From positions 62,001 to 126,000 of the forward strand of contig CAMCFT010000006.1 in NCBI GenBank assembly GCA_945874225.1: a stretch of DNA of 64,000 bases. Direction: 5' to 3'. This DNA comes from Flavobacterium psychrophilum. GTDB taxonomy: Bacteria; Bacteroidota; Bacteroidia; Flavobacteriales; Flavobacteriaceae. Below, piece by piece: positions 34,482 through 44,545 of the stretch. The notes beneath the pieces are model-generated. The model did not search any database. It had not been told where the DNA came from and was given only the letters and a program-made list of their open reading frames with translations. Positions within the stretch are counted from its first letter, which is position 1; every line of letters begins with the position of its first letter. A program made the position numbers and the translations under genes.

Positions 34482-37349
34482 ATGCGATTTACTAAATTCT
34501 ATACTCTTTTACTATTAGTTCTGCTATCATCAAACCTATATTGTCAGGTAAAAAGCATTGGTCTTCCAGAAATTAGAAATTATAAAAGAACCGATTATAA
34601 AGGCGGCACGCAAAACTGGAACATTGATCAAGATAAAAACGGCAATGTGTATTTTGCAAATAACAATGGGCTTTTTCAATTTGATGGTTCCTCCTGGCGA
34701 AAATACAGCTTACCTAATCTTTCTCTTATTAGATCATTAAAAACTGGAAATTCCGATAAAGTTTTTGTGGGAGGTTATAATGAATTTGGATATTTCAAAT
34801 CCAATTCAAAGGGCAAACTTGTTTATTTTTCTATTTCGAAATTTTTACCAAAAAGCAAAATCAATACAATTGATATTGTCTGGAAAATACATATAATTAA
34901 GGACGCAGTAATTTTTCAAGCTTTTGAAAGCGCTTTTGTATTTAAAAACAACACCTTAAAAGTCCTTAAAGCTCCCACTAGATTCCAGTTTTCGTTTAAC
35001 GTAAATAATCGGCTGTATTTTCAAGATGTCTCAAAAGGCTTGATGGAATATCGCAATGAAAAACTTTATCCGCTAGAGGGTACTATTTTAAACAATACAG
35101 AGATTTGGGGAATGTTTTCTATGCCTGACAACAAGATGCTAATTACAACTTTGGACAAAGGCCTTTTTATATACGATGGTAAAAAAATGCTTCCATGGAA
35201 TACCGAAGCAAATGATTTTATCAAAACGAATAGCTGCTTAGGAGGAGTTGCCATAAAGGGAAATTATATCGTTCTCAATTCAGTTTTAAACGGAATTATA
35301 ATTTGTGACAAATCTGGAAGGATTATTCAACACATTAATCGAAAAAAAGGACTTCAAAATAATACAGTTCTAACTTCGTTTATTGACAATAAAAACAATC
35401 TTTGGCTAGGTCTTGACAACGGTATAGCATTTGTTAACGAGAATTCTCCTTTATCTTATTTTGGTTTTAGCTATGACATTAGTACTGTTTACACCTCGGT
35501 AATTCACAAAGGGAACCTATATGTAGCAACAAACCAGGGTGTTTTTTATCATTCTTGGAAATCTCCTTTTAAAGAAGATACTTTTACACTTGTTGAAGGA
35601 ACAACGGGTCAGGCATGGAATATTCAAGTAATTGATGACCAGCTAATATGCGCCCACAATAGAGGTGCTTTATTGATTGATGGAGGCAAATCCATAAAAA
35701 CTCTTGATGCTAAAGGATATTGGGGTTTTAAAAAAATTCCGAAACATCCCAATTATTTAATTGGCTCTAATTACAATGGATTTTCACTATTCGAAAAAAA
35801 ACAAAATGGCTGGGAATTTATTAGCCATATCGAAGGATTTTCTAAATCAGTAGGGGAATTTGAAATTGACAATGAAACTGTTTGGGTAAAAAAAGACGAG
35901 CTCGTTTACCAAATGACATTAGCTGATAATTTGAAAAAATTCAAATCAATTAAAACACATCCCAATCTTTCTGACACCAATAAAGGTATTGGCAGCATAC
36001 AACGAATAGGGAATAATGTGTATTTTCAAACAAAGAACCATTTCTATAAATATTCAACAAATAAAAATATATTTTATGAGGACAAAATTATAAGCAGCCT
36101 TTTTAAGAACATTCCCAAAATTAAAACATTAAATGAGGATCATTATGGAAATCTATGGTATGTTTTTAATGAATCTTTAGGGGTTTTGATGAAAAATAAA
36201 AGTGGTAATTACAGCAATATTGTGGCTCCGTTTTCAAATTTAACTGAAAATCTAGTTAACAATAATTTTTCTGTGAACACCATTGATTCAAAAAACATAT
36301 TTATTGGCCTTACCGACGGATTAGCTCACTATGATTCACAGCTATTAAATAATTTCGTCACCAAGCCAAAAGTTTTTATTAGAAGTTTTTCATTTATAGG
36401 GGACACCATACTATATGGAAATGGAATAAATAGGGTTGAAAAATTTAAGATTCCTTATAAATCAAATTATGTGAAATTTACTTTCTCCTCTCCTACTTAT
36501 GAAAATGTAGAAAATGTGAAATTTTCCTATCAATTAGAAGGTTTTGAGGATGAGTTGAGTGATTGGGCTACCATTTCAATAAAGGAATACACAAATTTAA
36601 AGGAAGGAAATTACACTATGAGAGTTAAGGCAAAAAACAGTTATGGAATTCAATCTGACGAAATGATTGTTCCTTTTGCCATTTCGCCACCTTGGTACAG
36701 ACATTTCTTAGCTTACATTTTTTATATTCTTTGTATAGCCATCGTTATCTATTATATCAGAAAAAGAATTAAATCGAAAATAAGAAAAAATAAATACTAC
36801 GAAACCATTGAGCAAAGAAGACTTTATCTAGAAAAAGAGTCCAAAATCAGACAGGAACAATATGAACTGGAAAAAGAAATTGAAAGACTTAAAAACAACC
36901 AGCTTAAAATTAAAATTTTAGCAAAAGATAAAGAACTGGTCAACAACTCATTACAAGTAGTGAAAAAAAATAAGATTCTGAATGGGATTATTCACAAACT
37001 AAAGGATATTAATGCTGAAACATTTGATGATTCAACAAAATTTCAATTTACCAAACTAAATAAAAGCATAGTAAAAGAAGTAAATGCTGATAATAGTTGG
37101 AAAGATTTAGAAAAACACATCAAAAATGTTCATTTTGATTTTCTGAAAAGATTAAAAGAAAAATACCCAACAATCTCTCCTCGTGAATTAGACTTATCAA
37201 CCTATTTATTGATGAATATGTCCACTAAAGAAATTGCCGAAATCATGAATATTTCTGGTGGCGGAGTAGAATTAGCACGATATAGATTAAGAAAAAAACT
37301 AGAACTTAACAAGAAGGAAAACCTCATCGGCTTCTTGATGAGTATTTAA
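34482..37349 (+). CDS. Transmembrane beta-propeller LuxR-type regulator, paralog of the 12.2-kb gene
   Basis: A 955-residue protein with the same order as the regulator at 12235: signal peptide (1-21, SNLYCQ), reg_prop propeller sensor (about 35-670), Y_Y_Y domain (about 675-735, LKEGNYTMRVKAKNSYG), transmembrane helix (about 741-761), coiled coil (about 765-870) and LuxR-like HTH (about 893-950, MSTKEIAEIMNISGGGVELA). N-terminal segments match closely between the two (SSWRKYSLPNLS against ERWRKINLPNSS; KVFVGGYNEFG against KIYVGGYNELG). No kinase or receiver domain is present. Divergent placement next to the SusE/F-SusCD genes suggests it senses a beta-glucan oligosaccharide and activates the locus. 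That role is inferred. Confidence 0.87.
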   Translation: MRFTKFYTLLLLVLLSSNLYCQVKSIGLPEIRNYKRTDYKGGTQNWNIDQDKNGNVYFANNNGLFQFDGSSWRKYSLPNLSLIRSLKTGNSDKVFVGGYNEFGYFKSNSKGKLVYFSISKFLPKSKINTIDIVWKIHIIKDAVIFQAFESAFVFKNNTLKVLKAPTRFQFSFNVNNRLYFQDVSKGLMEYRNEKLYPLEGTILNNTEIWGMFSMPDNKMLITTLDKGLFIYDGKKMLPWNTEANDFIKTNSCLGGVAIKGNYIVLNSVLNGIIICDKSGRIIQHINRKKGLQNNTVLTSFIDNKNNLWLGLDNGIAFVNENSPLSYFGFSYDISTVYTSVIHKGNLYVATNQGVFYHSWKSPFKEDTFTLVEGTTGQAWNIQVIDDQLICAHNRGALLIDGGKSIKTLDAKGYWGFKKIPKHPNYLIGSNYNGFSLFEKKQNGWEFISHIEGFSKSVGEFEIDNETVWVKKDELVYQMTLADNLKKFKSIKTHPNLSDTNKGIGSIQRIGNNVYFQTKNHFYKYSTNKNIFYEDKIISSLFKNIPKIKTLNEDHYGNLWYVFNESLGVLMKNKSGNYSNIVAPFSNLTENLVNNNFSVNTIDSKNIFIGLTDGLAHYDSQLLNNFVTKPKVFIRSFSFIGDTILYGNGINRVEKFKIPYKSNYVKFTFSSPTYENVENVKFSYQLEGFEDELSDWATISIKEYTNLKEGNYTMRVKAKNSYGIQSDEMIVPFAISPPWYRHFLAYIFYILCIAIVIYYIRKRIKSKIRKNKYYETIEQRRLYLEKESKIRQEQYELEKEIERLKNNQLKIKILAKDKELVNNSLQVVKKNKILNGIIHKLKDINAETFDDSTKFQFTKLNKSIVKEVNADNSWKDLEKHIKNVHFDFLKRLKEKYPTISPRELDLSTYLLMNMSTKEIAEIMNISGGGVELARYRLRKKLELNKKENLIGFLMSI

Positions 37350-37356
37350 TTTCACC

Positions 37357-37390
37357 AAAAACGCCATCTTATAAATAGGATGGCGTTTAT
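37357..37390. terminator. Bidirectional terminator between regulator and murF
   Basis: The arms aaacgccatc and gatggcgttt (10 bp, perfect) with a 10-base loop lie in a 66-bp convergent gap, with A- and T-rich flanks usable in both directions. Confidence 0.75.
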
Positions 37391-37415
37391 ATTATAATTA
37401 AAATCCGGAAGATTG

Positions 37416-38699
37416 CTACAAGAAATTCAAGGTTCTCTCCAAAGCCATTCCTCTGGAACCTTTTATGAGAATAGAGCTGTTTTCGATTTTTTTTAGTTTT
37501 AAATAATCTGAAAAAGCGTCGAAAGTTTCATAAAAATGAAAATTTTTTTTATCAATCCGATTGTTGTAAAACTCTTTTCCTATGAAGTAGTAAACAATAT
37601 CTTTTTCTTTTAAAACCGAATTTACTATTACTTTATGTTCTTGCTGGCTTTCTTTCCCTAACTCAAACATATCTCCCAAAATCATTATCTTATTCGAATT
37701 GTCTAATTGCACAAAATTTTCGATAGCAACAGCCATACTACTTGGATTGGCATTATAAGCATCAAGAATAATCTGGTTTGTTCCTTTGGTTATAAGCTGC
37801 GATCGGTTATTTTCTGGAATATAACTCTCCAAAGCCTCTTTTATGGAAATATCCTCCACTCCAAAATACTTTCCAATTGTGAGTGCCGCATTGATATTAT
37901 TAGCATTATACAAGCCAATTAAATGAGTTTGAATCAGAAGATTAGAAAAAAGAATTTCTACAAATGGATTTGCCGCAATGGAGCTAATATTTACATTTGC
38001 ATTTTCCTTATTAATACCGAATGAATACGATTTTAAAGTTTTTGATTTTTCAACCTGAATCTTATCTTCAAGGTTAATGAAAGCTAATTTATCATTTTTT
38101 GATAGATAGTTATACATTTCGCTTTTCCCTATTATAACTCCTTCTACTCCACCAAAACCTTCTAAATGTGCCTTGCCAAAATTAGTTATATAACCATAAT
38201 CTGGTTTTGCTAGTTCGCATAGGAATTCGATTTCTTTTTTATGATTAGCCCCCATTTCAACAATTCCAATCTCGGTTTCACTATTAAAAGATAATAATGT
38301 CAACGGCACACCAATATGATTGTTTAAATTACCAACAGTTGCTTTTGTATTATACTTTTTTGAAAGAACACTATTTATCAACTCTTTTGTTGTAGTTTTT
38401 CCGTTGCTTCCGGTAAGGGCAATTATGGGTAATTTTAAATATTGACGATGGAACTTTGCCAATTCTTGCAAAGCAATTAAACTGTTTTCAACCAAAACAG
38501 TTCTTTGGTCAATAAAATAATTTTCATTATCAATTATTACATATGAAGCTCCTTTTTCGAGAGCTTCTTTTGCAAATGTATTGGCATCAAAATTCTCTCC
38601 TTTAATGGCAACAAACAATGAATTTGGTTCAATTTTACGGGTGTCAATCGAAACCGAATTACATTTTAAAAACAGGTTGTGAATGTATTCGATATCCAT
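37416..38699 (-). CDS. murF: UDP-N-acetylmuramoyl-tripeptide--D-alanyl-D-alanine ligase
   Basis: A 427-residue cytoplasmic Mur ligase that adds D-Ala-D-Ala to UDP-MurNAc-tripeptide, the last cytoplasmic step of peptidoglycan precursor synthesis. The three Mur domains are visible: N-terminal substrate domain (SIDTRKIEPNSLFVAIKGENFD), central ATPase with P-loop LTGSNGKTTTKELI (about residue 98), then GIVEMGANHKKEIEFL, and the C-terminal domain with DAYNANPSSM and GDMFELG, the latter two typical of MurF. Length is slightly short but complete. It is followed upstream by gldJ in the same direction, separated by a terminator, so it is a separate transcript or read-through product. A housekeeping gene. 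Confidence 0.95.
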   Translation of the reverse strand: MDIEYIHNLFLKCNSVSIDTRKIEPNSLFVAIKGENFDANTFAKEALEKGASYVIIDNENYFIDQRTVLVENSLIALQELAKFHRQYLKLPIIALTGSNGKTTTKELINSVLSKKYNTKATVGNLNNHIGVPLTLLSFNSETEIGIVEMGANHKKEIEFLCELAKPDYGYITNFGKAHLEGFGGVEGVIIGKSEMYNYLSKNDKLAFINLEDKIQVEKSKTLKSYSFGINKENANVNISSIAANPFVEILFSNLLIQTHLIGLYNANNINAALTIGKYFGVEDISIKEALESYIPENNRSQLITKGTNQIILDAYNANPSSMAVAIENFVQLDNSNKIMILGDMFELGKESQQEHKVIVNSVLKEKDIVYYFIGKEFYNNRIDKKNFHFYETFDAFSDYLKLKKIENSSILIKGSRGMALERTLNFL

Positions 38700-38711
38700 A
38701 CTAAAACGATT

Positions 38712-38746
38712 TTAAAAAATAAAAGCCCTAATCAAAGGGCTTTTAT
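38712..38746 (-). terminator. Rho-independent terminator after gldJ
   Basis: The hairpin aaaagccct/agggctttt with a 6-base loop is followed on the minus strand by a T-rich run, 18 bp past the gldJ stop codon. Confidence 0.75.
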
Positions 38747-38763
38747 TACTATTATATAAAAAT

Positions 38764-40467
38764 TTAATTTCTAGCTGATTTTCTTCTATCAGATTTTGCA
38801 CCTAATCTAGACATTGCACATCTAAACCCAATATAATCCGTTGCCATATCTTGCGGGAAATATCTTCTTTGAGCAGGATCTAACCAATACGCTCTGTCTC
38901 GCCAAGAACCTCCTTTATAAACTCTTACATTGTCATTTATTAAAGTAGTTCGTTTATTTGATTTGTCGTATTTTCGAACCATATTCCCTAGACTATCAAC
39001 AGTAACGTTGTGTTTAGGAGCATTGTACATCAACTTATCATCTTTTCCTTTTTTTGTGTCCGACTCTGAATCTGCAAAATTAAAATATCGAGTTGATTGC
39101 TTGTCACCATCTCTATACATTCTATTATCACTTTTATCAAAGTTTTGTCTCAAATACGTTTCATTTTCATCGACTGGAACCTGAGCAATTTGACCAGGAA
39201 AAGCAGTTGCAACTTTTTTACCATTACTTAAAGTTGCATATTGAATACTATCTTTAGTAATAATTACAACCTTACCGTCTTTTCCAATTTTATTTTTAGT
39301 GTATTGATTCCCTCTAAAATAATTAAAATCATTAGCTTCATTATCGACAATTGGTCTGTAAACATCCATAACCCATTCGGCTACATTTCCAGCCATATCA
39401 TACAATCCAAAATCATTTGCTGGATATTTTTTAACTTCATTGGTAATATCAGCTCCATCATCAGACCATCCAGCTATTCCACCATAATCGCCATTTCCTT
39501 GTTTGAAATTGGCTAATTGGTCTCCTTTGCTTTGTCTTTTTCCTGAACGGGTGTAACTTCCTGACCAAGGATATTTTTTCTGTCCTTTATATATATTGTA
39601 TTCTCTTTGTCCTACATCGGCAGCAGCAGCATATTCCCATTCAGCTTCAGTTGGAAGTCTGTATTCCGGAAGTACAATTCCAGAAGAACGCGTTGCATAA
39701 CTTGGTTGAGTTACATTTACTTTATTGTTTTTAGGGTCTTTTTTAGCTGTATTAGTGTTTTTATTTTTCTTTGCATTTCTCCCACCTGCTATTACAATAT
39801 CGGCATTTCCACCATAAGCTAATGTTGGAGAATTCAAATAGGTTTCTGTATCAAAATTACTTTCGGCAGATACGTCATTTGTTTTTGCATTCTTTTTAAT
39901 ATAACCGCTTTTTTCCAATAACGCTTCATTCACACGTTGCGTTCTCCATTTGCTAAATTCAACGGCCTGAATCCAGTTAACACCCACAACAGGATAACCC
40001 TCGTAAGAAGGATGTCTCAAATAATTATTGGTCATATTTTCATTATAACCCAATCTATCTCTCCAAACCAAAGTATCTGGTGATGCTCCTTCGTATATAT
40101 TTTTGTAGTTTTCTTCACTTGGTGGAAATACTTTTTTCACCCAGTCTAAATATTCTAAATACATTTTATTGGTAACTTCAGTCTCATCCATATAAAAGGA
40201 TTGAACGTGCTGCTGTGTTGGAGTATTATTCCAATCGTGCATAACATCGTCTTCAACTTTACCCATTGTAAATGTTCCGCCTTCAACAAAAACCAGTCCA
40301 GGCCCAGCTTCTTGTTTATTTTTTGAAGATCCTTTTTTACTATCTACGTTCCAACCTGTTGCTTGTGATGCGTTTTTTGAACTAGATTTTTTACTACAAC
40401 TAGCAAAACCAATAATCAACATCATTGATAAAATCAAACGTAAGGCCATAATTTTGTTTACTTTCAT
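38764..40467 (-). CDS. gldJ: Gliding motility / T9SS-associated lipoprotein GldJ
   Basis: A 567-residue lipoprotein from the ATG at 40467 (MKVNKIMALRLIL, lipobox FASC). The longer frame to 40515 would put 16 residues ahead of the signal and is rejected. The protein has a formylglycine-generating-enzyme (SUMF1)-like fold: GLVFVEGGTFTMGKVEDDV, MDETEVTNKMYLEYLDW, YRLPTEAEWEYAAAA, GLYDMAGNVAEWVMD and VYKGGSWRDRAYW, with a long Asn/Lys-rich insertion at about 190-260. GldJ is needed for gliding and T9SS function and stabilises GldK. It lies divergent to porU, as in other flavobacteria. Confidence 0.92.
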   Translation of the reverse strand: MKVNKIMALRLILSMMLIIGFASCSKKSSSKNASQATGWNVDSKKGSSKNKQEAGPGLVFVEGGTFTMGKVEDDVMHDWNNTPTQQHVQSFYMDETEVTNKMYLEYLDWVKKVFPPSEENYKNIYEGASPDTLVWRDRLGYNENMTNNYLRHPSYEGYPVVGVNWIQAVEFSKWRTQRVNEALLEKSGYIKKNAKTNDVSAESNFDTETYLNSPTLAYGGNADIVIAGGRNAKKNKNTNTAKKDPKNNKVNVTQPSYATRSSGIVLPEYRLPTEAEWEYAAAADVGQREYNIYKGQKKYPWSGSYTRSGKRQSKGDQLANFKQGNGDYGGIAGWSDDGADITNEVKKYPANDFGLYDMAGNVAEWVMDVYRPIVDNEANDFNYFRGNQYTKNKIGKDGKVVIITKDSIQYATLSNGKKVATAFPGQIAQVPVDENETYLRQNFDKSDNRMYRDGDKQSTRYFNFADSESDTKKGKDDKLMYNAPKHNVTVDSLGNMVRKYDKSNKRTTLINDNVRVYKGGSWRDRAYWLDPAQRRYFPQDMATDYIGFRCAMSRLGAKSDRRKSARN

Positions 40468-40586
40468 ACTTTTTGTAGGTGATAATTTCAGTGGTGCAAT
40501 ATAATAATTAACCATTAAACTGCAACATCATTTTTTTATTTAATAAATTGAATTGTGTTATCTCGATAAAATACTCAATCTAAACG

Positions 40587-40594
40587 CAAATTTA
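40587..40594 (-). promoter_or_regulatory. Candidate -7 element for gldJ
   Basis: On the minus strand TAAATTTG fits TANNTTTG and lies 120 bases before the gldJ ATG. No good TTG element is seen at the right distance. Confidence 0.3.
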
Positions 40595-40677
40595 TACTAT
40601 TTATTATTTAAAATTACACTAAATGATATATTTTTACTCCTCGTAATATTTTGCCATAAATTCCGTTTTAGAAAATA

Positions 40678-43600
40678 ATGAAAAAAATACTTTTGGTTTT
40701 TTTATCCCTAATCCCTTTTGTCTCTTTTGCGCAAATTAAAGGGGATATTGCTATTGTATGGCTTGAAAAGAGAGAAATGTCTTTTGGTGATTCCAAAATT
40801 AATGTACCACAATTTGTCGGCAACAGTTATAGTTATGACTCTTATAAAAGAACTATTTCCTGTATTTTAAACCTAACGGAATCAAGCTCTTTTGACGGAA
40901 ATGCCGTTCAAATTACAAACGTGGTTTACGAGTCATTAACAACCTCGCAACTTGGCGATCTAGACCCGGGAAATATCCCAAAAACACCTTCAGCATCTTT
41001 AAAAATAAATGAATCAAGAGGCATAAAACAGCTATTTCTCGTCTTATCTCCAATAGTAAAAGATGAATTTGGATTCAAACGTATTAAATCTTTTTCCTAT
41101 TCTATAAGTGGCAGCAGTGCTTCAAGAATTTCCCAAACCAATAAAACTAGCGTCATAATAAACTCTGTTTTAGCAACGGGTGATTGGTATCAATTTTATG
41201 TTGAAAAATCAGGAGTTTATAAAGTTTCCAAAAGTTTTTTACAGCAATTAGGCTTTAATGTCAGTGGAATTGACCCTAAAAAAATAAAAATTTACGGAAA
41301 CGGCGGCAGAATGTTGCCTTTATCAAACGGCACTAATTATCCTACTGATTTAACGGAGAACACAATCCAGATTGTTGGCGAAAGTGATGGTGTTTTTAAT
41401 GATGAAGACTATATTTTATTTTACGCCGAAGGGGTTGATACTTGGAGTGATGAAAGTCAAACTAACAATAATTTGTATGATACTAAATCCTATTATTATG
41501 TTACGGTTCAGGGAAATGACGGAAAGAGAATCTCAAATATGATTCCACCCACCGGAAGCAGCACTTTAAATTTAAACACGTTTGATGACCATCAATTTCA
41601 CGAACTTGACTTGGTGAATATTGGACGTCTCGGCCGACAATGGTTTGGAGAATTATTTGACATTAACCAAGATCAGGAATTTTCGTTTAGTTTTCCAAAT
41701 ATTGATACCGCAACACCTGTAAAATTGAATATAACAGTGGCTTCGGCAGCATATACAGCCACATCATTTAAAGTGTCCGCAAACGGACAAGACGTTGGGA
41801 CAATATCATTTCCGGCGCTTATAGTTAACTCTGGCGTTCAGTTTAATGGAGGTACTTTACCAAGTAACACAACTTTTCCAGCTTCCGAAAGCATAAAAAT
41901 TAAACTATCCTATAATAATAATGGTGTCCCAGGCTCAAAAGGATACCTTGACAATATTAGGCTTGTTGCCAAAAGAAAACTTCAAGGTTACGGAAAACAA
42001 TTTCTGTTTCAATATGATTTATCGTATGCCACTACTGGAATTGTAAGTTATGATATTTCGAGTGCAAGCGGAATCTCTCAGATTTGGGATGTAACTGATA
42101 TATATAATGTAACCAAGGCTGAAAATACAAATCAAGCTTCCTTTTCTTTTAAAGCAAAACTTGGCGAACTCAGAAAATATGTTGCAATTGACGCCTTAGA
42201 TTATTTTACACCTTTAAAAAGCAGCAAACCAAAAATCGCTAACCAAAATCTAAAAGGAACGCTTTTTAAAAACGCCCAAGGACTATTTCAGGATATTGAC
42301 TATGTAATTATTACTCCAGCTTTTTTAGCGGCTCAGGCCAATAAATTAGCGGATTTTCACCGTTCCTATTCTAACCTTAATGTTAAAGTTATTCCGCTTG
42401 AAACAATCTATCAAGAATTTTCCTCTGGGAAACAGGATATTGCCGCTATCAGAAATTGCATCAGATACATCTATGAAAACGCCACTTCTAGCGATAAAAG
42501 AATAAAATATGTAAATCTCTTTGGCGATGCTTCCTACGATTATAAAAACCGAATCCCAAACAATACTAATATCGTTCCTATTTATCATTCATTAAACAGC
42601 AATACCTTGGGAGAGTCCTCTTTTGCCTCAGACGATTTCTATGGCTTGATGGATTCTAACGAAGGAAATATCGGGTCATTTTTTGGCGGAATTGACATCG
42701 CTGTGGGAAGAATGATTAATGACAATACTGAGCAAGCTGATGAAATGGTAAACAAAGTAATTGAATATCACGATGTGAAATCTTATGGAAGTTGGAGAAA
42801 TAATTATGTGATGGTTAGCGATGATTCTGATAAAGCATCGGACGTAACCTTGCAAAACAGACAAAATATATTAGCAGATAAAATCACTTCTGAAAAGCCA
42901 TTTTTAAATGTCAATAAAATATTATTAGACTCTTATGTTCAGGAAGCTTCAGCTGGGGGAGCTCGATATCCTAAAGCAAGAACAGATTTATTCAGCGCTT
43001 TCGAAAAAGGGGCTTTGGTGTTTAACTATTTAGGTCACGGTGGTGAAGACGGTTTGACGAGTGAACGAATTTGGGAAAAATCCGATGGGCAAAATTTAAG
43101 CAATCAATATAAATATCCTTTATTCATTACTATAACCTGTGATTTTTCGCGATTTGACAATCCATCAAGACCTACTGCTGGCGAATATACGTATTGGAAT
43201 CCAAAAGGCGGTGCAATCTCTATGATCACAACCACTCGTGAAATAGGACAGTTTAGCGCCGAAAATTTCAATGATCATCTGGCTAAAAATTTATTTTCTT
43301 ATGGTTCAAACCAATATTATTCTATAGCTGAGTCATTGCGAATTGCAAAAAACAGCAATCCAAATTCATCAACTAATGTTGTGTTTTACATTGGCGACCC
43401 AGCCATAATGCTTGCCATAGCAAAACCAAAAATAAGACTCACAAAAGTAAATGACATTCCTGTTTCACAACCCTTTGACGATTTCAAATCATTAGCAAAA
43501 GTGAAAATAACTGGAGAAATAACCGATGAATTCAACGCGCCATTAACCAATTATAACGGAGAACTTTCAACTACTATATTCGATAAATTTATCACAAGAA

Positions 43601-44508
43601 CAACTTTGAATAATGATGGATATAGTACGCCGATATCTTTTAACGTTCTTGGAGAAACTATCTTTAGAGGAAATGCTTCGGTTACAAACGGGCAATTTGA
43701 ATTTAGTTTTATTGTTCCAAGAGATATTCGAGTACCATTGGCCAACGGAAAAATTAGTTTTTATGCTAAAAAAAATCTGCTTTTTGAAAACCAAGCGGGT
43801 TATGACACCAGCATAAAAGTAGGCGGAATAAATGAAAATGCAGTCGTGGACAATATTAGTCCAAGAGTGCAGTTATATATGAACGACGAAACTTTTGTTT
43901 CGGGTGGAACAACTAACGATTCTCCGTTCTTACTGGCAAACCTTGAAGATGAAAGCGGTATCAATACAGCTAGCGGCATAGGTCATGATATAATTGCAAT
44001 ACTAGATGGAGACGTGAATAATCCTTATATATTAAACGATTATTATCAAACAAATCTGGATGATTACACAAAAGGAACGCTGCGGTTTCCATTCAGGAAT
44101 TTAGCTGTTGGTTTGCATACTATTACGTTCAAAGCTTGGGATGTTTATAACAATCCAATAACTGCCGAAATACAATTTATTGTCTCAGGAAATGAATCGA
44201 TAACATTGACACATGTGTTGAATTATCCCAATCCCTTTGTCAATTATACGGAGTTTTGGTTTTCGCACAACAGACCTTACGAACCATTGGAGGTTCAGGT
44301 TCAGGTGATGACAATAACAGGGAAAGTGGTTTGGACGAAAAACCAAATTATTACTACCGAAGGATTTCTGTCAAAAGAAATTACTTGGGACGGGAGAGAT
44401 GATTTTGGAAATAAAATAGGAAAAGGAGTTTATGTTTATAAACTCACGGTCAAATCGAATGTAACAAATTCGAAAACTGAAAAATTTGAAAAACTTGTAA
44501 TACTTTAA
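40678..44508 (+). CDS. porU: Type IX secretion system sortase PorU
   Basis: A 1276-residue outer-membrane-associated protease that removes the C-terminal sorting domain of T9SS cargo and links the cargo to the surface. Signal peptide 1-19 (FVSFAQ). The gingipain-like C25 peptidase domain (about 530-935) has the catalytic His in YLGHGGEDG (about H787) and the Cys in TITCDFSRFD (about C821). A C-terminal FlgD-Ig/CTD-like domain follows (about 1180-1276, NYPNPFVNYTEF to KFEKLVIL). It is 37 bp upstream of porV. Its substrates in this window would be the T9SS-tailed proteins at 8277, 10891, 17540 and 32786. Confidence 0.93.
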   Translation: MKKILLVFLSLIPFVSFAQIKGDIAIVWLEKREMSFGDSKINVPQFVGNSYSYDSYKRTISCILNLTESSSFDGNAVQITNVVYESLTTSQLGDLDPGNIPKTPSASLKINESRGIKQLFLVLSPIVKDEFGFKRIKSFSYSISGSSASRISQTNKTSVIINSVLATGDWYQFYVEKSGVYKVSKSFLQQLGFNVSGIDPKKIKIYGNGGRMLPLSNGTNYPTDLTENTIQIVGESDGVFNDEDYILFYAEGVDTWSDESQTNNNLYDTKSYYYVTVQGNDGKRISNMIPPTGSSTLNLNTFDDHQFHELDLVNIGRLGRQWFGELFDINQDQEFSFSFPNIDTATPVKLNITVASAAYTATSFKVSANGQDVGTISFPALIVNSGVQFNGGTLPSNTTFPASESIKIKLSYNNNGVPGSKGYLDNIRLVAKRKLQGYGKQFLFQYDLSYATTGIVSYDISSASGISQIWDVTDIYNVTKAENTNQASFSFKAKLGELRKYVAIDALDYFTPLKSSKPKIANQNLKGTLFKNAQGLFQDIDYVIITPAFLAAQANKLADFHRSYSNLNVKVIPLETIYQEFSSGKQDIAAIRNCIRYIYENATSSDKRIKYVNLFGDASYDYKNRIPNNTNIVPIYHSLNSNTLGESSFASDDFYGLMDSNEGNIGSFFGGIDIAVGRMINDNTEQADEMVNKVIEYHDVKSYGSWRNNYVMVSDDSDKASDVTLQNRQNILADKITSEKPFLNVNKILLDSYVQEASAGGARYPKARTDLFSAFEKGALVFNYLGHGGEDGLTSERIWEKSDGQNLSNQYKYPLFITITCDFSRFDNPSRPTAGEYTYWNPKGGAISMITTTREIGQFSAENFNDHLAKNLFSYGSNQYYSIAESLRIAKNSNPNSSTNVVFYIGDPAIMLAIAKPKIRLTKVNDIPVSQPFDDFKSLAKVKITGEITDEFNAPLTNYNGELSTTIFDKFITRTTLNNDGYSTPISFNVLGETIFRGNASVTNGQFEFSFIVPRDIRVPLANGKISFYAKKNLLFENQAGYDTSIKVGGINENAVVDNISPRVQLYMNDETFVSGGTTNDSPFLLANLEDESGINTASGIGHDIIAILDGDVNNPYILNDYYQTNLDDYTKGTLRFPFRNLAVGLHTITFKAWDVYNNPITAEIQFIVSGNESITLTHVLNYPNPFVNYTEFWFSHNRPYEPLEVQVQVMTITGKVVWTKNQIITTEGFLSKEITWDGRDDFGNKIGKGVYVYKLTVKSNVTNSKTEKFEKLVIL

Positions 44509-44545
44509 TAAAATACTATATTTGTCCAATTAATACTAAACATCA

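Noticed and set aside
40513..40515. Longer start for gldJ
   Set aside because: It puts 16 residues before the lipoprotein signal, whereas the ATG at 40467 gives the expected N-terminus.
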